41,943 nucleotides of DNA from an uncultured OM182 clade bacterium (GTDB lineage: Bacteria; Pseudomonadota; Gammaproteobacteria; Pseudomonadales; Azotimanducaceae): contig CAJJAA010000022.1 of assembly GCA_905182025.1 (NCBI GenBank), positions 1-41,943 on the forward strand. The letters run 5' to 3'. Shown in pieces: positions 25,911 through 34,586 of the stretch. The position numbers were made by a program, and so were the translations under genes. Positions within the stretch are counted from its first letter, which is position 1. Every line of letters begins with the position of its first letter. Under the pieces are notes generated by a model. That model worked only from the letters and a program-made list of their open reading frames with translations. It did not search any database and was not told where the DNA came from.

Positions 25911-26408
25911 TTAAGGGTTTATTACGACAATTTGTGGGGGATAGCATATTCCAGCCTCTGCACAGCCCTGGTAAGTAACTTTAAACTCCAGTGTAGCGTC
26001 AGTCTCATCTGTCAGTCTCGCATTAATCGGTACGATAACCTCCAGCTCATCGAAATAGACTTCAACTTCACCGAAGTACTCATCAGTCTTCTCTATTCCC
26101 TTAGGTATAGCCAATTCACCAATGGCCTTATTGGCATCAACATTGAGTTTGTTTCTATATAAGTAGTAACCCGGCTGAATCTGCCAGTACAAAACGGCAT
26201 TGCCGTCCACCTCCGTAGCAGTGAGTCGAAAGGCCTCATCAACGGGTAATATTTCAACTTGCGCCGATGGCAAATTACCTAACCGAACACCACCAGAACC
26301 GAACTCGCTGGCCGCAATGCTCTGTACACTTATGCATGCAAAGAAAAACATCCAATAGGGGAATCTACAAATTTGCTGCAAGCTAACGCCAAAATTTGCT
26401 TTACTCAT
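25911..26408 (-). CDS. stand-alone N-terminal (alpha) domain of DsbD
   Basis: The 165-residue protein has a signal sequence (about 17-33, FPYWMFFFACISVQSIAA). It then has only the periplasmic immunoglobulin-like alpha domain of the thiol-disulfide reductase DsbD, including YWQIQPGYYLYRNKL and the redox pair C149/C155 in CAEAGICYPPQ. Full DsbD continues into eight membrane helices and a thioredoxin-like gamma domain (about 570 residues). Here translation stops ten residues after the second Cys, and the 166 bases to the aroQ start contain no membrane or CxxC coding in any frame. The gene still occupies the dsbD position upstream of aroQ. Without the membrane domain it cannot receive electrons from cytoplasmic thioredoxin by itself; it is either a remnant or a partner of a separate CcdA-like protein. 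Confidence 0.85.
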   Translation of the reverse strand: MSKANFGVSLQQICRFPYWMFFFACISVQSIAASEFGSGGVRLGNLPSAQVEILPVDEAFRLTATEVDGNAVLYWQIQPGYYLYRNKLNVDANKAIGELAIPKGIEKTDEYFGEVEVYFDELEVIVPINARLTDETDATLEFKVTYQGCAEAGICYPPQIVVINP

Positions 26409-26546
26409 GGCTTGTCACTGACCTCAAAAATTGTCTTCATTGATAGTTAACCCCAGTGTACGTCAAACTACAGCCAATACCGGCAAATACGTGACGGCCA
26501 AACCGAATATGTGTTTTTTTACTTCGTTAACATGAATAAGGACAAA

Positions 26547-27248
26547 ATGTTTCTCCAACCCACTCAAATATCATATTGCTTGCTGATCCTTTGCGCTGCG
26601 GGCCTAAGCGGCTGTCAGATGCTAGAGCAGGGCAGCCGCTCCGAACAAGAAACGATACAAAATACAAACCTTGAGAGGTCTAACGGGTTAAGTCTGGATC
26701 AAATCGATCGCATAAATATACTACTAAGCGACGCTTTCCTCGCTTTTCAGGACAATCGGCTTACCACACCAGTAGAAGAAAATGCCTACCTCATCTATAT
26801 GCAGGTGCTATCCATTGATCCTGAAAACAATTACGCGAATCTCGGTTTGACTGAAATTGTTGAAAAATATCTGGATTGGGCACTCAATGCTGCTGAGCAA
26901 AAACACTACAGAAAAGCATTAGATTACCTAAACAAGGCACGCTCAATCGATGATGCACACCCAAACATCAACGCTGTTTATATGCAGATAGAAGAAAGTA
27001 AACTGGCAAAACAGTTGGAATTTAAACTCTCAGTTTCAGAATTACAAAATCGATCCGACAACGTTGCGGTTCAGTTAGAAAAGATAGCGTTAATAGTAGA
27101 AGAACATAACGCTTCCGTCGTTATTGCTGCCCGATCCGACAAGGACGGACGGTGGATTTACAAACAACTCAATGACGCCACGACAACCCGCGTGAAAGCA
27201 ACCTTTTTACGCTCTACCGTGCCTTTCGTGCGCGTCTTGTATCCGTGA
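26547..27248 (+). CDS. lipoprotein with TPR-like helical repeats
   Basis: The product is a 233-residue predicted lipoprotein: a hydrophobic signal ending LSGC supplies the lipidated Cys. I chose ATG 26547 because AAGGA lies about 5 bases upstream; in-frame ATGs at 26511 and 26532 have poorer sites. The body is helical, with TPR-like spacing around LIYMQVLSIDPENNYANLGL and ALDYLNKARSIDDAHPNINA (about 75-150). A small C-terminal region follows that ends W-I-Y-K-Q-L-N and R-V-R-V-L-type strands. I do not recognise a named family. It is divergent from the DsbD-alpha gene and precedes the DUF2333 gene by 136 bases, so an envelope role is likely but unproven. Confidence 0.7.
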   Translation: MFLQPTQISYCLLILCAAGLSGCQMLEQGSRSEQETIQNTNLERSNGLSLDQIDRINILLSDAFLAFQDNRLTTPVEENAYLIYMQVLSIDPENNYANLGLTEIVEKYLDWALNAAEQKHYRKALDYLNKARSIDDAHPNINAVYMQIEESKLAKQLEFKLSVSELQNRSDNVAVQLEKIALIVEEHNASVVIAARSDKDGRWIYKQLNDATTTRVKATFLRSTVPFVRVLYP

Positions 27249-27384
27249 CGATAACCTACAAGACAATCCGAACCTGAGCACATAACCCTCCCTGCCCTTC
27301 GACTTAAGGGGCGGCGCTTTTACTAACAAGACCCGACCATCATTTTTGGTTAAGATAACGGCTTAGACTCTAATGTGCTAGCGG

Positions 27385-28473
27385 GTGACGAAATTGGCAA
27401 TTATCTCAGACATCAAAGCGAAATTTTCCAAAAATTCAGGGAACGATATCTCTGATACGATTTCCGACACCCTCGAAACATCGTCACCCTCATCGGCGGT
27501 CAAGCTGGTTCTCGTGCTATTTGCACTCATCCTCGCCCTTATCGGTGTGGTGGGCTATTTGTGGGATTCTGAAGCAGAGCTATTCAATGTCGCAGATGTT
27601 GTAGCAGAGGAAACAAATCAGCTAGGTGTGAAAATCGTCGTCGGCAGCGCGACCGTCGCTGCCACAATCAAGCTAGCTGACACGCTGTTGTCCAAGTCAG
27701 GTGGCTATATATCCAACGACATTTCGCCACCGGGAACGTGGATGGACAATCAACCCAATTGGGAGTTTGGTGTTCTCGTACAGATTCGAGATATGACCAG
27801 AACCCTGCGTAACAATCTTAGTCGCTCTCAATCACAATCAACCGAAGACAACGGTCTCGTTACCGCCGAGAACCAATTCTATTTCGACAGTGGCAGCTGG
27901 ATGTTGCCGGAAACCGAAGCCGAATATCAAAAGGGCATCAATGCACTTCGAGATTATCTGGGTCGCCTCGGCGACAATGATCAGCAGTCTGCCCAGTTTT
28001 ACGCCCGTGCAGATAACTTGCGCACTTGGCTATCAGAAGTAGAGACGCGACTCGGCAGTCTCTCCCAGAAGCTCAGCGCCAGTGTTGGCAAAGCACAACT
28101 GGATACGTCTCTTGCGGGCGACTCTGCAGCCGTACAATCAACCGACGCCCAACACGAAGCGCAAGTAAAAACTGCGTGGACTGAATTAGATGATGTCTTC
28201 TATGAGGCCCGAGGCACAACTTGGGCATTGATTCACTTATTAAAGGCCATTGAAATCGATTTCAAGGATGTACTAGAAAAAAAGAATGCACGCGTCAGCT
28301 TGCAACAAATTATTAGAGAACTTGAACCAACTCAAGATACGCTTTGGAGTCCCGTGATTCTGAACGGCGATGGATTAGGCATTGTCGCAAATCACTCACT
28401 TGTCATGGGCTCTCATATCTCACGCGCAAATGCCGCAATAATTGATCTAAGACGTCTACTACAAGAAGGCTGA
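27385..28473 (+). CDS. DUF2333 family inner-membrane protein
   Basis: This 362-residue protein starts at GTG 27385 and has one transmembrane helix (about 40-62, KLVLVLFALILALIGVVGYLW). A large soluble domain follows with the DUF2333 hallmarks GGYISNDISPPGTWMDN, then P-N-W-E-F-G-V-L-V-Q-I-R-D and NNLSRSQSQSTED, and SWMLPETEAEYQKGI. The second half is helical (about 200-350). Function is unknown; the topology suggests a cytoplasmic N-terminus and periplasmic bulk. It lies between the lipoprotein gene and hppA, all on the same strand, with 162 bases to hppA. No other function is suggested by motif. Confidence 0.85.
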   Translation: MTKLAIISDIKAKFSKNSGNDISDTISDTLETSSPSSAVKLVLVLFALILALIGVVGYLWDSEAELFNVADVVAEETNQLGVKIVVGSATVAATIKLADTLLSKSGGYISNDISPPGTWMDNQPNWEFGVLVQIRDMTRTLRNNLSRSQSQSTEDNGLVTAENQFYFDSGSWMLPETEAEYQKGINALRDYLGRLGDNDQQSAQFYARADNLRTWLSEVETRLGSLSQKLSASVGKAQLDTSLAGDSAAVQSTDAQHEAQVKTAWTELDDVFYEARGTTWALIHLLKAIEIDFKDVLEKKNARVSLQQIIRELEPTQDTLWSPVILNGDGLGIVANHSLVMGSHISRANAAIIDLRRLLQEG

Positions 28474-28635
28474 GTCCATTTGCGGGCTTTTGCCTTATTT
28501 AAGGGCGAAATATCCTAATTAAGTGTTCACGGATGGGACTCGCTTTTGTAGTATAGCTGCTTGGTTTCCGGCACCACGCCCCAAACTGAATAAAAACAAT
28601 AAATTCAACAATAATTAAAACAATCGGGATCAACT

Positions 28636-30657
28636 ATGAGTGAGATGACCAATCTGCCGCCGCTGTTTGGCGTTTTTGGCCTTGTGTGTGCCTTTATTAT
28701 TTACATCCTAATGACCAGATTTCCTGAAGGTCAGGACAATATTAGAAAAATCGCTGATGCTATCCATGAAGGAGCGATGGCATTCATGCACCGCGAATAT
28801 TTAATGCTGGCGCTCTTCGCCGGTCCGCTATTCGTTATTCTATATTTCGCTCTCGGCGGCGGCACAGCGCTTGCTTTCGCAGTAGGTGCACTAACATCGG
28901 CTTTGGCGGGTTATCTCGGCATGTTTGCTGCAACCAAAGCAAACGTCAGAACGACCACGGCAGCTCAAGAAAACGGTGCTGCAAGCGCCTTAACCGTCGC
29001 TTTCTATGGCGGTTCAATCATGGGGCTTTGTGTTGCTTCATTGGGCCTTATCGGTCTTGGAACGCTCTACTGGTACTTCGGTGGCGATCCTGAAACAGCC
29101 CATACTATTCACGGATTCGGAATGGGCGGCTCTGTCGTTGCACTCTTCTCCCGTGTCGGCGGTGGCATCTTCACAAAGAGTGCAGACGTCGGTGCAGACC
29201 TTGTCGGTAAACTAGAAGCAGGCATCCCCGAAGACGATCCCAGAAACCCAGGCGTGATCGCAGACAACGTTGGCGACAACGTAGGTGACGTAGCCGGCAT
29301 GGGTTCGGACATATTCGAGTCCTATTGTGGATCCATGATTGCCACCATCGCAATTGCCTCAACTTTGGCAATGAGCAGTGCTAACGGTGTTTCTGAAATG
29401 GCACCTACTGGTGGCAGAGAGGCGCTAATGTCGCTTCCCTTAATGTTAGCTTCTGCTGGCCTTATTTGTTCAATCATCGGTATATTGATCGTTCGTTCTA
29501 TGTCCAACAGCGCACCGGAAACCGCACTGCGAATGGGGCATCAGATATCCGCAGTCGCACTAATTATTGCGGCCTATTTCCTTACCGAATCATTTGGAAT
29601 TAGTATCGATGTTTGGTGGGCAATCGTCGCTGGTACGGTCGGTGGTATATTGATTGGACTCGTGACTGAATACTATACCGCTAAAGGACCTGTCAGAAGG
29701 ATTGCAGAATCCGGCAAGACAGGTACAGCAACAGTGATGATTACTGGTCTCGCCGTTGGTATGGAATCGGTTGTCATCCCAATTGTGACTATTGCTGCCA
29801 TCATTTTCGTTTCTACTGAGTTCGCCGGTCTCTATGGTGTCGGTATCGCCGCAGTCGGTATGCTGGCAACTGTCGGTATGACAATGGCACTCGATGCCTA
29901 TGGTCCTGTCGCGGATAATGCCGGTGGTATTGCTGAAATGGGTGGCTTGGGCGCAGAAGTCCGAGAAATCACGGACGGTCTTGATGAAGTGGGTAATACA
30001 ACGGCTGCTATCGGTAAGGGTTTTGCAATTGGCGCGGCTGCACTTGCGGCACTGGCTATCATTGCAGCTTTTGTCGAGACAATGAGCAGCACTCAACCAG
30101 GCTTCTCGCTCGAACTGTCTGACCCGAAAGTACTCGTCGGTATGTTTATCGGTGGTGCACTACCTTTCTTGATTGCTTCAATCACAATGACTGCCGTGGG
30201 TGATGCCGCGATGGAAATGATTGAGGAAATTCGGCGTCAATTCCGCGAGATCCCGGGTCTTATGGAAGGTACTGCTGACCCAGATCACACCACGTGTATC
30301 GATATTGCAACAAAGGCAGCACTTAAAAAGATGATCCTACCCGGAATCATCGCGGTAGCTATGCCTGCGGTTGTTGGCTTCGGTCTTGGCGCAACAAGTC
30401 TGGGCGGAATGCTCGCTGGTGCTTTGCTCGGATGTGTTCTGCTAGCGCTGATGATGGCTAACGCTGGTGGTGCTTGGGACAACGCTAAGAAATTCGTTGA
30501 GAAGGGTAATTTTGGTGGTAAAGGTTCAGACGTTCACGCGGCTGTTGTTGTTGGTGACACGGTTGGTGATCCGTTCAAGGATACTTCGGGTCCAGCGATG
30601 AACATCCTTATTAACGTAATGGCAATTGTTAGTTTGGTCATTGCGCCACTGTTGTAA
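28636..30657 (+). CDS. hppA: membrane-bound ion-translocating pyrophosphatase, K+-dependent type
   Basis: HppA hydrolyses PPi to pump H+ and/or Na+ across the inner membrane. The 673-residue protein is a many-helix integral protein with the catalytic stretch [19 protein letters not shown] (184-202), [20 protein letters not shown], and a C-terminal [17 protein letters not shown]. The potassium signature reads [10 protein letters not shown] (453-462), with Ala and Gly at the two diagnostic sites, where K+-independent enzymes have Lys and Thr; this argues for a K+-dependent enzyme. The gate glutamate sits in DIFESYCGS (E228), the arrangement common in Na+-pumping members, so the ion is uncertain. 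A strong terminator follows. A PPi-type phosphofructokinase lies 2.5 kb downstream. Confidence 0.95.
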   Translation: MSEMTNLPPLFGVFGLVCAFIIYILMTRFPEGQDNIRKIADAIHEGAMAFMHREYLMLALFAGPLFVILYFALGGGTALAFAVGALTSALAGYLGMFAATKANVRTTTAAQENGAASALTVAFYGGSIMGLCVASLGLIGLGTLYWYFGGDPETAHTIHGFGMGGSVVALFSRVGGGIFTKSADVGADLVGKLEAGIPEDDPRNPGVIADNVGDNVGDVAGMGSDIFESYCGSMIATIAIASTLAMSSANGVSEMAPTGGREALMSLPLMLASAGLICSIIGILIVRSMSNSAPETALRMGHQISAVALIIAAYFLTESFGISIDVWWAIVAGTVGGILIGLVTEYYTAKGPVRRIAESGKTGTATVMITGLAVGMESVVIPIVTIAAIIFVSTEFAGLYGVGIAAVGMLATVGMTMALDAYGPVADNAGGIAEMGGLGAEVREITDGLDEVGNTTAAIGKGFAIGAAALAALAIIAAFVETMSSTQPGFSLELSDPKVLVGMFIGGALPFLIASITMTAVGDAAMEMIEEIRRQFREIPGLMEGTADPDHTTCIDIATKAALKKMILPGIIAVAMPAVVGFGLGATSLGGMLAGALLGCVLLALMMANAGGAWDNAKKFVEKGNFGGKGSDVHAAVVVGDTVGDPFKDTSGPAMNILINVMAIVSLVIAPLL

Positions 30658-30705
30658 AAAAGGTGAATGAATGACCTCTACAAATTAGGTCATTGTTAGA
30701 AAGTT

Positions 30706-30748
30706 AAAGGGCGGCGGTTAGCGAAAGTTAACAGTCGCCCTTTTTATT
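30706..30748 (+). terminator. intrinsic terminator after hppA
   Basis: An AAAGGGCGGCGGTTA arm is followed by a short GCGAAA loop and a GTTAACAGTCGCCCTTTTT arm, ending in TTTTTATTT. The GC-rich base (GGGCG/CGCCC) pairs exactly, with a few mismatches above it, and the T-run follows directly. It lies 49 bases beyond the hppA stop and before the hydroxyacid dehydrogenase, so hppA transcription probably ends here. Confidence 0.8.
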
Positions 30749-30871
30749 TAGGCTTCAGTTCGTTTCACACATCAGCCACTGGCATTTATAATCTGTTTCT
30801 CGCTCGGGCTAAACAGGCACTGCTGAGCACTACGCTAACAAAGCTTAACGACATTCCTAGGCTGCTGACTG

Positions 30872-31807
30872 ATGACTACGCTACATATCTACCTGCAATC
30901 CGATCCAAACCAAGAAAACTTTGAGCCATTTCACTTCGGGCCAAAAGATTTTCAACCACTCCAAGAGGCTCATCCCAACCTCGAACTCGTCTTTCTCCAT
31001 TCCACCCAAGAGATGCTAGAGCAACTCGCTAATATTGAATGGTTAGATACCTGGTACTTCGACAGGCTTTGGTACAACAAGGCGCCCAAACTTCGCGGCA
31101 TATTTACCCCTGCAGCAGGCAAAAATTGGGTTCATGAGGATCCATCTGCACAAGTTAGGACCCACTACGGGTCATTTCATGGACCGATGATCGCCGAGAC
31201 AATGCTCAGCTATATCCTGCACTTTTCGCGCAATTTACCCGCCATGATCAAGCAGCAATCTAACAATACCTGGGACAGAACAACCCAGCGCTTTTCTCGG
31301 TTGCTAAAAGATCAAACGGCTTTGATTTTGGGCTATGGCAACATAGGCCAGCACTGTGGTGCGCTTTTAACGTCTATGGGGCTTACCGTGCACGGCTATC
31401 AACGTGCACATCGTTTTGGTCAAGATAACACCACAGGCGTTATCTATATTGATGACAGTCAACTGGACTCAATCGTTTCAACCGCTGACCATGTGATCAA
31501 TTTGCTTCCTGGCGATCCGTCAACAAATAGCTTTATTGATCAGCGGTTCCTAGAAAAGATGCATAAAGACAGCTTTCTATACAATTTCGGAAGGGGAACA
31601 ACTGTTTGTGAAACGTCACTTTTGTGGGCCCTGAACAATGAAATAATTGCGGGTGCCGCATTGGATGTCACTGCAGTCGAACCGCTGCCTGACGATTCAC
31701 CACTGTGGCAACTACCAAACATCCTCATAACACCACACTCATCCTGTGTTTACTCGGAATATCAAAGTCTTCATGTACAGCAACTGATTGATCTGATCAA
31801 ATTCTAG
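30872..31807 (+). CDS. D-2-hydroxyacid dehydrogenase, NAD(P)-dependent
   Basis: The 311-residue protein belongs to the D-isomer-specific 2-hydroxyacid dehydrogenase family. It has a Rossmann nucleotide loop LGYGNIGQHCGALL (about 150-163), INLLPGDPSTNSFI, the NFGRGTTV segment carrying the substrate-binding Arg, and AALDVTAVEPLPDDSPLW. ITPHSS supplies the catalytic His. The N-terminal substrate domain includes HYGSFHGPMIAETMLSYIL, replacing the usual nucleotide-side helix. The overall shape resembles glyoxylate/hydroxypyruvate reductases of the GhrA group, but the substrate cannot be deduced. It stands alone, downstream of the hppA terminator. Confidence 0.85.
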   Translation: MTTLHIYLQSDPNQENFEPFHFGPKDFQPLQEAHPNLELVFLHSTQEMLEQLANIEWLDTWYFDRLWYNKAPKLRGIFTPAAGKNWVHEDPSAQVRTHYGSFHGPMIAETMLSYILHFSRNLPAMIKQQSNNTWDRTTQRFSRLLKDQTALILGYGNIGQHCGALLTSMGLTVHGYQRAHRFGQDNTTGVIYIDDSQLDSIVSTADHVINLLPGDPSTNSFIDQRFLEKMHKDSFLYNFGRGTTVCETSLLWALNNEIIAGAALDVTAVEPLPDDSPLWQLPNILITPHSSCVYSEYQSLHVQQLIDLIKF

Positions 31808-31927
31808 AAGATAGTAGCCAACACTTTTTGTTCATTTTAAGAAACCATTTGCGACCTTTATCGGTCTTGTATTTATCGCTAGTTAAAAAGCGAGATAACT
31901 AACAATAAATATTCGAGGAATATCAAC

Positions 31928-32103
31928 ATGCAAGTAAAATGAACGTGTAAAGCATTGGTCCTAGCTATGAGCACAGTAATAACAGCAATGCTCGCACAGA
32001 TATTAACCCCTTTGCTGTCATCGAAATGTCTCGTGGTGATATACAACTCGCAGAGGGTTTTTGTGGTGAGAAAACCAAAAGTGAAGGTTCTTGCGGTACC
32101 TGT
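31928..32103 (+). pseudogene. decayed HvfA/bufferin-like RiPP precursor, 5' remnant
   Basis: An ATG at 31928 has a good ribosome binding site (CGAGGAA, 7 bases upstream), but its frame meets TGA at codon 5. Reading through, the frame gives KALVLAMSTVITAMLAQ, a typical signal-peptide core. One frame step later comes DINPFAVIEMSRGDIQLAEG then F-C-G-E-K-T-K-S-E-G-S-C-G-T-C. The order signal peptide, NPF, E/L-S-x-G, LAEG, CGE and EG-x-CG is that of HvfA-like Cys-rich precursors modified by MNIO enzymes (HvfB) with an HvfC partner. The reading frame is broken by a stop and a frameshift, so I call it a pseudogene. This is pattern recognition of a short sequence and moderately uncertain. The gap before it (31808-31927) contains only a weak stem-loop. 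Confidence 0.5.
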
Positions 32104-32378
32104 CGCCTATCATTTCCCTGCCCGTCAAATACAGAAAATGTTGGAGCGAAGAGATTAAAGCCACGCATCTTCTCGTGTTTCGCGATCAGTCTGACGCCAT
32201 CCGACGCTTCAATATCCAGCCTCTGGTATTCGAGCTGCTGAGAGACATGAGTCAGCCGGCCGGCACACACCCAGTAACCTGATTGACGAACAAGGCGAAC
32301 GAAATGAATCAAGCACCGGACAGTTTCATCGAGTTTGGGATGGGGCTGATCAACCAAATCAATGAGAGCGGCTGTTAG
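32104..32378 (+). pseudogene. C-terminal remnant of an HvfC-like (DUF2063) protein
   Basis: Directly after the precursor remnant, in a third frame, the sequence reads SLPVKYRKCWSEEIKATHLL then VFRDQSDAIRRFNIQPLVFE and LLRDMSQPAGTHPVT. It crosses one in-frame TGA (32280), and ends NQAPDSFIEFGMGLINQI plus N-E-S-G-C before TAG at 32376-32378. The pattern L-V-[FY]-R-x-x-x-x-x-x-x-F-x-x-x-x-P-x-x-x-x-L-L, then a helix and F-G-x-x-L, is how HvfC/DUF2063 partner proteins of MNIO-modified peptides end. The N-terminal two thirds of hvfC and all of hvfB are missing, consistent with one internal deletion joining hvfA to the end of hvfC. The 262 bases to the next gene hold nothing I recognise. Confidence 0.45.
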
Positions 32379-32640
32379 ACGTCGTTAGCTAACTCGCCAA
32401 ACATTGCGTTTTTTCACCAACTAACGATAGGTCGACTACCCTAAACCACTGATTAAATTAAGAATATTCTATGGCACGGCGTTTGCTTGACTATATCTCA
32501 TTGCTTTTACCCGCTAACCCGCGGCATTGCTTAAAAACGTCAATTTTGTCGCGATAAAAAATGACGTAGTCAGACTCATTCAGTCTGGGTTAACCAAAAT
32601 TAAACTATGCTTGTCACAACCAACACACAAAGGAAAAACA

Positions 32641-33009
32641 ATGTCACAAACGGTAAATGTTTTCGGCTTATTACTACTGACTCTATCCCTCTCCGGCTGT
32701 GTCGTTGCCATCGGCAATGGGCACGGTGATGGAGAAGACAATTGGAAGGAGCGGCAGGGGAAAAATTCACGCTACATAAACTCACTCAGTATTGGCGAAA
32801 GTCGAGCAGCCATCGAGTCTGATTTGGGCTCAGCCGACATTTCGGAGGCATTCCAGAGGAACGGTGATGATTACCGAGTACTTTTTTATCGAACCAAAAG
32901 AATCGATGATGACGGACGAACAACAAAAAATGAAACAACACCCTTAGTCTTCATCGACAATAAACTTGTCGGTTGGGGTGATACCGCGATCGAAAAGGCG
33001 ACAAGGTAG
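32641..33009 (+). CDS. DUF3192 family lipoprotein
   Basis: The start ATG at 32641 is fixed by AAGGA 7 bases upstream and by the signal peptide that follows; an in-frame upstream start at 32527 would bury the signal. The 122-residue product has a lipoprotein signal ending LSGC. Then come a short Gly/His/Asp stretch and the DUF3192 core: NSRYINSLSIGESRAAIESD, LGSADISEAF, DYRVLFYRTKRI, TTKNETTPLVFIDNKLVGWG. The fold is probably of the small SmpA/OmlA-like type, which binds other envelope components, but no function is known. It has its own promoter region, with no co-directional neighbour close by. Confidence 0.82.
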   Translation: MSQTVNVFGLLLLTLSLSGCVVAIGNGHGDGEDNWKERQGKNSRYINSLSIGESRAAIESDLGSADISEAFQRNGDDYRVLFYRTKRIDDDGRTTKNETTPLVFIDNKLVGWGDTAIEKATR

Positions 33010-33105
33010 ACTATTCTTGCTGCGACTTGACTGCCAAAAAGCGTAGTGGCTGTAAAAGCGCTGTCGCTCTATAAGCAAAGTCGCTCTCAAAGTACTGTCA
33101 GCTAT

Positions 33106-33124
33106 ACGCCTTCAAAAAAGGCGT
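33106..33124. terminator. short hairpin between converging DUF3192 and PPi-PFK genes
   Basis: ACGCCTT (33106-33112) pairs perfectly with AAGGCGT (33118-33124) across a CAAAA loop, at the end of the phosphofructokinase gene and 97 bases beyond the DUF3192 stop. Neither side has a following T-run outside the stem, so it is a weak candidate for a bidirectional terminator. Confidence 0.35.
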
Positions 33125-34383
33125 TACTGCGAAATATCAAAGGGCTTAAGTTTCTTCTTTAAAAGTTGTTTCTTGAGCCTCACATATTGAGGCAAACCGT
33201 TTTTATAAGGTGGATAGTCTTCACCCGAAATAAGCGGCTCAAGGTATTCGCGACACTTCGCCGTAATACCATAACCGTCTTTTGTAATGTAGCCACGCGG
33301 CATTTTCTTCTCAACGTTGGCAACCTTGGACAAAGGCGCTTCACCAATTACCCACCGATAAGGTTTGGATTTTTTTCGAACAATCGTCGGCATAACAGCA
33401 TTTTTACCCGCTAGCGCAAAATCTACCGCCGCTTTGCCCATCGCATAAGCCTGCTCAACATCGGTGCCCGAGGCAATGTGTCGAGCCGCTCGTTGCAAAT
33501 AGTCAGCAACTGACCAGTGACATTTGTAACCGTGCGCTTCTTTTATCATGTCAACTAGACTCGGCGCGACACCGCCTAACTGTGTATGCCCGAAAGCATC
33601 TTTCAATCCAGCATCAGCGACAAATCGCCCATCGGCATACTGCGCACCTTCAGACGCTACGACGACACAAAAACCAACTTTTTTAACGCTATCTTTGACT
33701 TTGGCAAGAAATTTACTTTTATCAAAGGCGATCTCTGGAAACAAAATGACATGCGGCGGATCGTTCTTCTCCTCCTTCGCCAAGCCACCGGCAGCCGCTA
33801 TCCAACCCGCGTGCCTTCCCATGACTTCCAGTACGAACACCTTGGTTGAAGATTCCGCCATGGACGCAACATCCAATCCCGCTTCCCGCGTCGATACAGC
33901 AACATATTTAGCGACCGAACCAAACCCAGGACAGCAGTCGGTGAAGGGTAAATCATTATCAACGGTTTTAGGAATCCCAATGCAAGTCAAAGGATAGTCC
34001 ATCTCTGCACTGAGTTGTGCGACCTTGTTAGCCGTATCTTGAGAGTCACCACCACCATTATAGAAGAAGTAGCCGATATCATGCGCCTTGAAAACGTCGA
34101 TCAAACGCTCGTACTCTGCTCGGTTTTCCTCAACCGATTTCAGCTTATAGCGACAAGAACCGAAAGCACCTGATGGGGTATGGCGCAATCCGGCAATAGT
34201 AGATTTTGATTCTTTCGATGTGTCGATAAGCTCTTCACGCAATGCACCAATAATGCCATTTTTACCCGCGAAGACTTTGCCGATTTTCCTAGAGGCTCGC
34301 GCTGTTTCAATGACACCGCAAGCTGAAGCGTTGATGACTGACGTCACCCCACCCGATTGAGCATAAAAAGCATTCTTTGGCAT
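33124..34383 (-). CDS. 6-phosphofructokinase, pyrophosphate-dependent type
   Basis: The enzyme phosphorylates fructose-6-phosphate, most likely with PPi instead of ATP and hence reversibly. The 419-residue protein has YAQSGGVTSVINAS at the N-terminus, NGGGDSQDTANK (109-120), PKTVDNDLPFTD (138-149; D142 is the catalytic base position) and EVMGRHAGWIAA. Two features point to PPi: Asp at the position of the ATP-specific Gly in the GGDG element, and Lys in PKTVDND where ATP enzymes have PGTIDND. The start has AAGGA upstream. The gene stands alone on the minus strand and converges with DUF3192. A PPi pump, hppA, lies about 2.5 kb away on the other strand. Confidence 0.88.
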   Translation of the reverse strand: MPKNAFYAQSGGVTSVINASACGVIETARASRKIGKVFAGKNGIIGALREELIDTSKESKSTIAGLRHTPSGAFGSCRYKLKSVEENRAEYERLIDVFKAHDIGYFFYNGGGDSQDTANKVAQLSAEMDYPLTCIGIPKTVDNDLPFTDCCPGFGSVAKYVAVSTREAGLDVASMAESSTKVFVLEVMGRHAGWIAAAGGLAKEEKNDPPHVILFPEIAFDKSKFLAKVKDSVKKVGFCVVVASEGAQYADGRFVADAGLKDAFGHTQLGGVAPSLVDMIKEAHGYKCHWSVADYLQRAARHIASGTDVEQAYAMGKAAVDFALAGKNAVMPTIVRKKSKPYRWVIGEAPLSKVANVEKKMPRGYITKDGYGITAKCREYLEPLISGEDYPPYKNGLPQYVRLKKQLLKKKLKPFDISQ

Positions 34384-34586
34384 TCCAAATCCTTACATGT
34401 TGATCTATGTTTCTAAAATTAACTGCGACTATGTTTGTCATTCAACCCTAATGAAGGGCAGACACCTACAGGCGACTTAACAACCACTTTTTTCAATCAC
34501 CGGTAGCAACTTAATCGAAATTCGCGTTCCAACAAACAGTCCTGAATTTCGCATACAATTGACGCAATCTATTTGGACAACCTTTT

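Noticed and set aside
27285..27325. Hairpin-like CCCTGCCCTT...AAGGGGCGG with CGCTTTT after the lipoprotein gene
   Set aside because: The stem needs internal mismatches and the T-run is short; too weak to list as a terminator.
29590..30096. 168-codon open frame antisense to hppA, rich in Cys, His, Thr and Ser
   Set aside because: The composition is that of the complement of a Gly/Ala/Val-rich membrane protein; hppA coding here is unambiguous.
31965..32357. 130-codon minus-strand open frame across the decayed locus
   Set aside because: No recognisable domain, poor start context, and the plus-strand frames explain the region better as RiPP-operon remnants.
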